Assembly (NCBI GenBank): GCA_902789725.1
Contig: CADAPC010000032.1
Location: forward strand, 1 to 53,978
Direction of reading: 5' to 3'
Length of the DNA stretch: 53,978 nucleotides
Source of the DNA: an uncultured Bacteroidales bacterium
GTDB lineage: Bacteria > Bacteroidota > Bacteroidia > Bacteroidales > Bacteroidaceae
Shown piece after piece: positions 53,902 to 53,978 of this stretch. Positions within the stretch are counted from its first letter, which is position 1; each line of letters opens with the position of its first letter. Under the pieces are notes generated by a model. That model did no database searches and was not told the DNA's origin. It worked only from the letters and a program-made list of their open reading frames with translations. The translations under genes were made by a program, and so were the position numbers.

Positions 53902-53978
53902 GTCTTATCGTGTAAAGAAAGGATTTTGAGTTCAAAGAACTTCTCGTCTCTGTATCCATATGCTTGTCTCTTCATTGT
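53883..53978 (-). CDS. ISL3-type transposase, C-terminal end, runs off window
   Basis: Thirty-one minus-strand codons end at 53883 with KRQAYGYRDEKFFELKILSL, then HDKTYAFVG. The RQAYGYRD-FF-LKI pattern is the C-terminus I associate with ISL3-family transposases of Bacteroidales. The rest lies beyond the window, so intactness is unknown. The element end is probably near 53875-53885, within GGTTCATCCGAC. Confidence 0.6.
   Translation of the reverse strand, partial: TMKRQAYGYRDEKFFELKILSLHDKTYAFVG

Overview
The window comes from a Bacteroidota chromosome, most likely order Bacteroidales and probably Prevotella-like. The grounds are the repeated TTTG-N18/20-TAnnTTTG promoters, the general lack of Shine-Dalgarno sequences, and several families largely confined to the phylum: HU-related TIGR01201-type protein, smalltalk, DUF4254, DUF4294, DUF4421, DUF4625 and DUF4861. 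No rRNA, tRNA, CRISPR array or intact prophage was seen.

Layout. 1-1.5 kb is a scar of a surface-glycan locus: a C-terminal epimerase/dehydratase remnant, a frameshifted glycosyltransferase remnant, and an internally deleted IS1182-type element whose inverted repeat abuts the glycosyltransferase. 1.6-15 kb is mostly housekeeping: alpha-glucan phosphorylase, an SDR dehydrogenase, a dxs-trkA-trkH-M61 peptidase series, an outer-membrane barrel protein and metG. 15-21.6 kb is a surface-polymer run: membrane-anchored phosphoesterase, LTA-synthase-like phosphoglycerol transferase, GT14 enzyme and two acyltransferases. 21.5-23.4 kb is repeat-rich: an array of hairpins and 57-bp units, a smalltalk-HU module, and a nested inverted repeat. 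23.4-27.4 kb holds a secreted TonB_C/LRR protein, a TrmH-LicD pair and DUF4294.

27.9-42.1 kb is a glycan-modification region in two opposed operons. The forward one is DUF4254, GT4, HisC-like aminotransferase, LicC-like nucleotidyltransferase, LicD and a GH78 rhamnosidase. The reverse one is GT4, LicD, Kdo-kinase-like protein and GT2, with a GT9 gene diverging from it. Three LicD paralogues, a LicC-like enzyme and a phospho-hydroxyketone-type aminotransferase together suggest that the surface glycan carries a CDP-activated phospho-amino-alcohol. 42.3-46.7 kb has a short adhesin-like protein, an orphan second copy of the HU upstream region, and a histidine-rich TonB-receptor operon with two DUF4625 lipoproteins, probably for a transition metal. 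46.9-49.6 kb is hsp20 and groESL, both preceded by sigma-54-like elements. 49.8-53.7 kb has panE-like, DUF4861, a divergent FHA-like protein, recX and a HAD phosphatase. The right edge holds a promoter and the first codons of a gene cut by an ISL3-type element.

The most unusual items are the duplicated HU upstream region with a conserved 21-residue leader ORF, the hairpin/57-bp repeat array, the nested inverted repeat, and the aminotransferase-LicC-LicD set.
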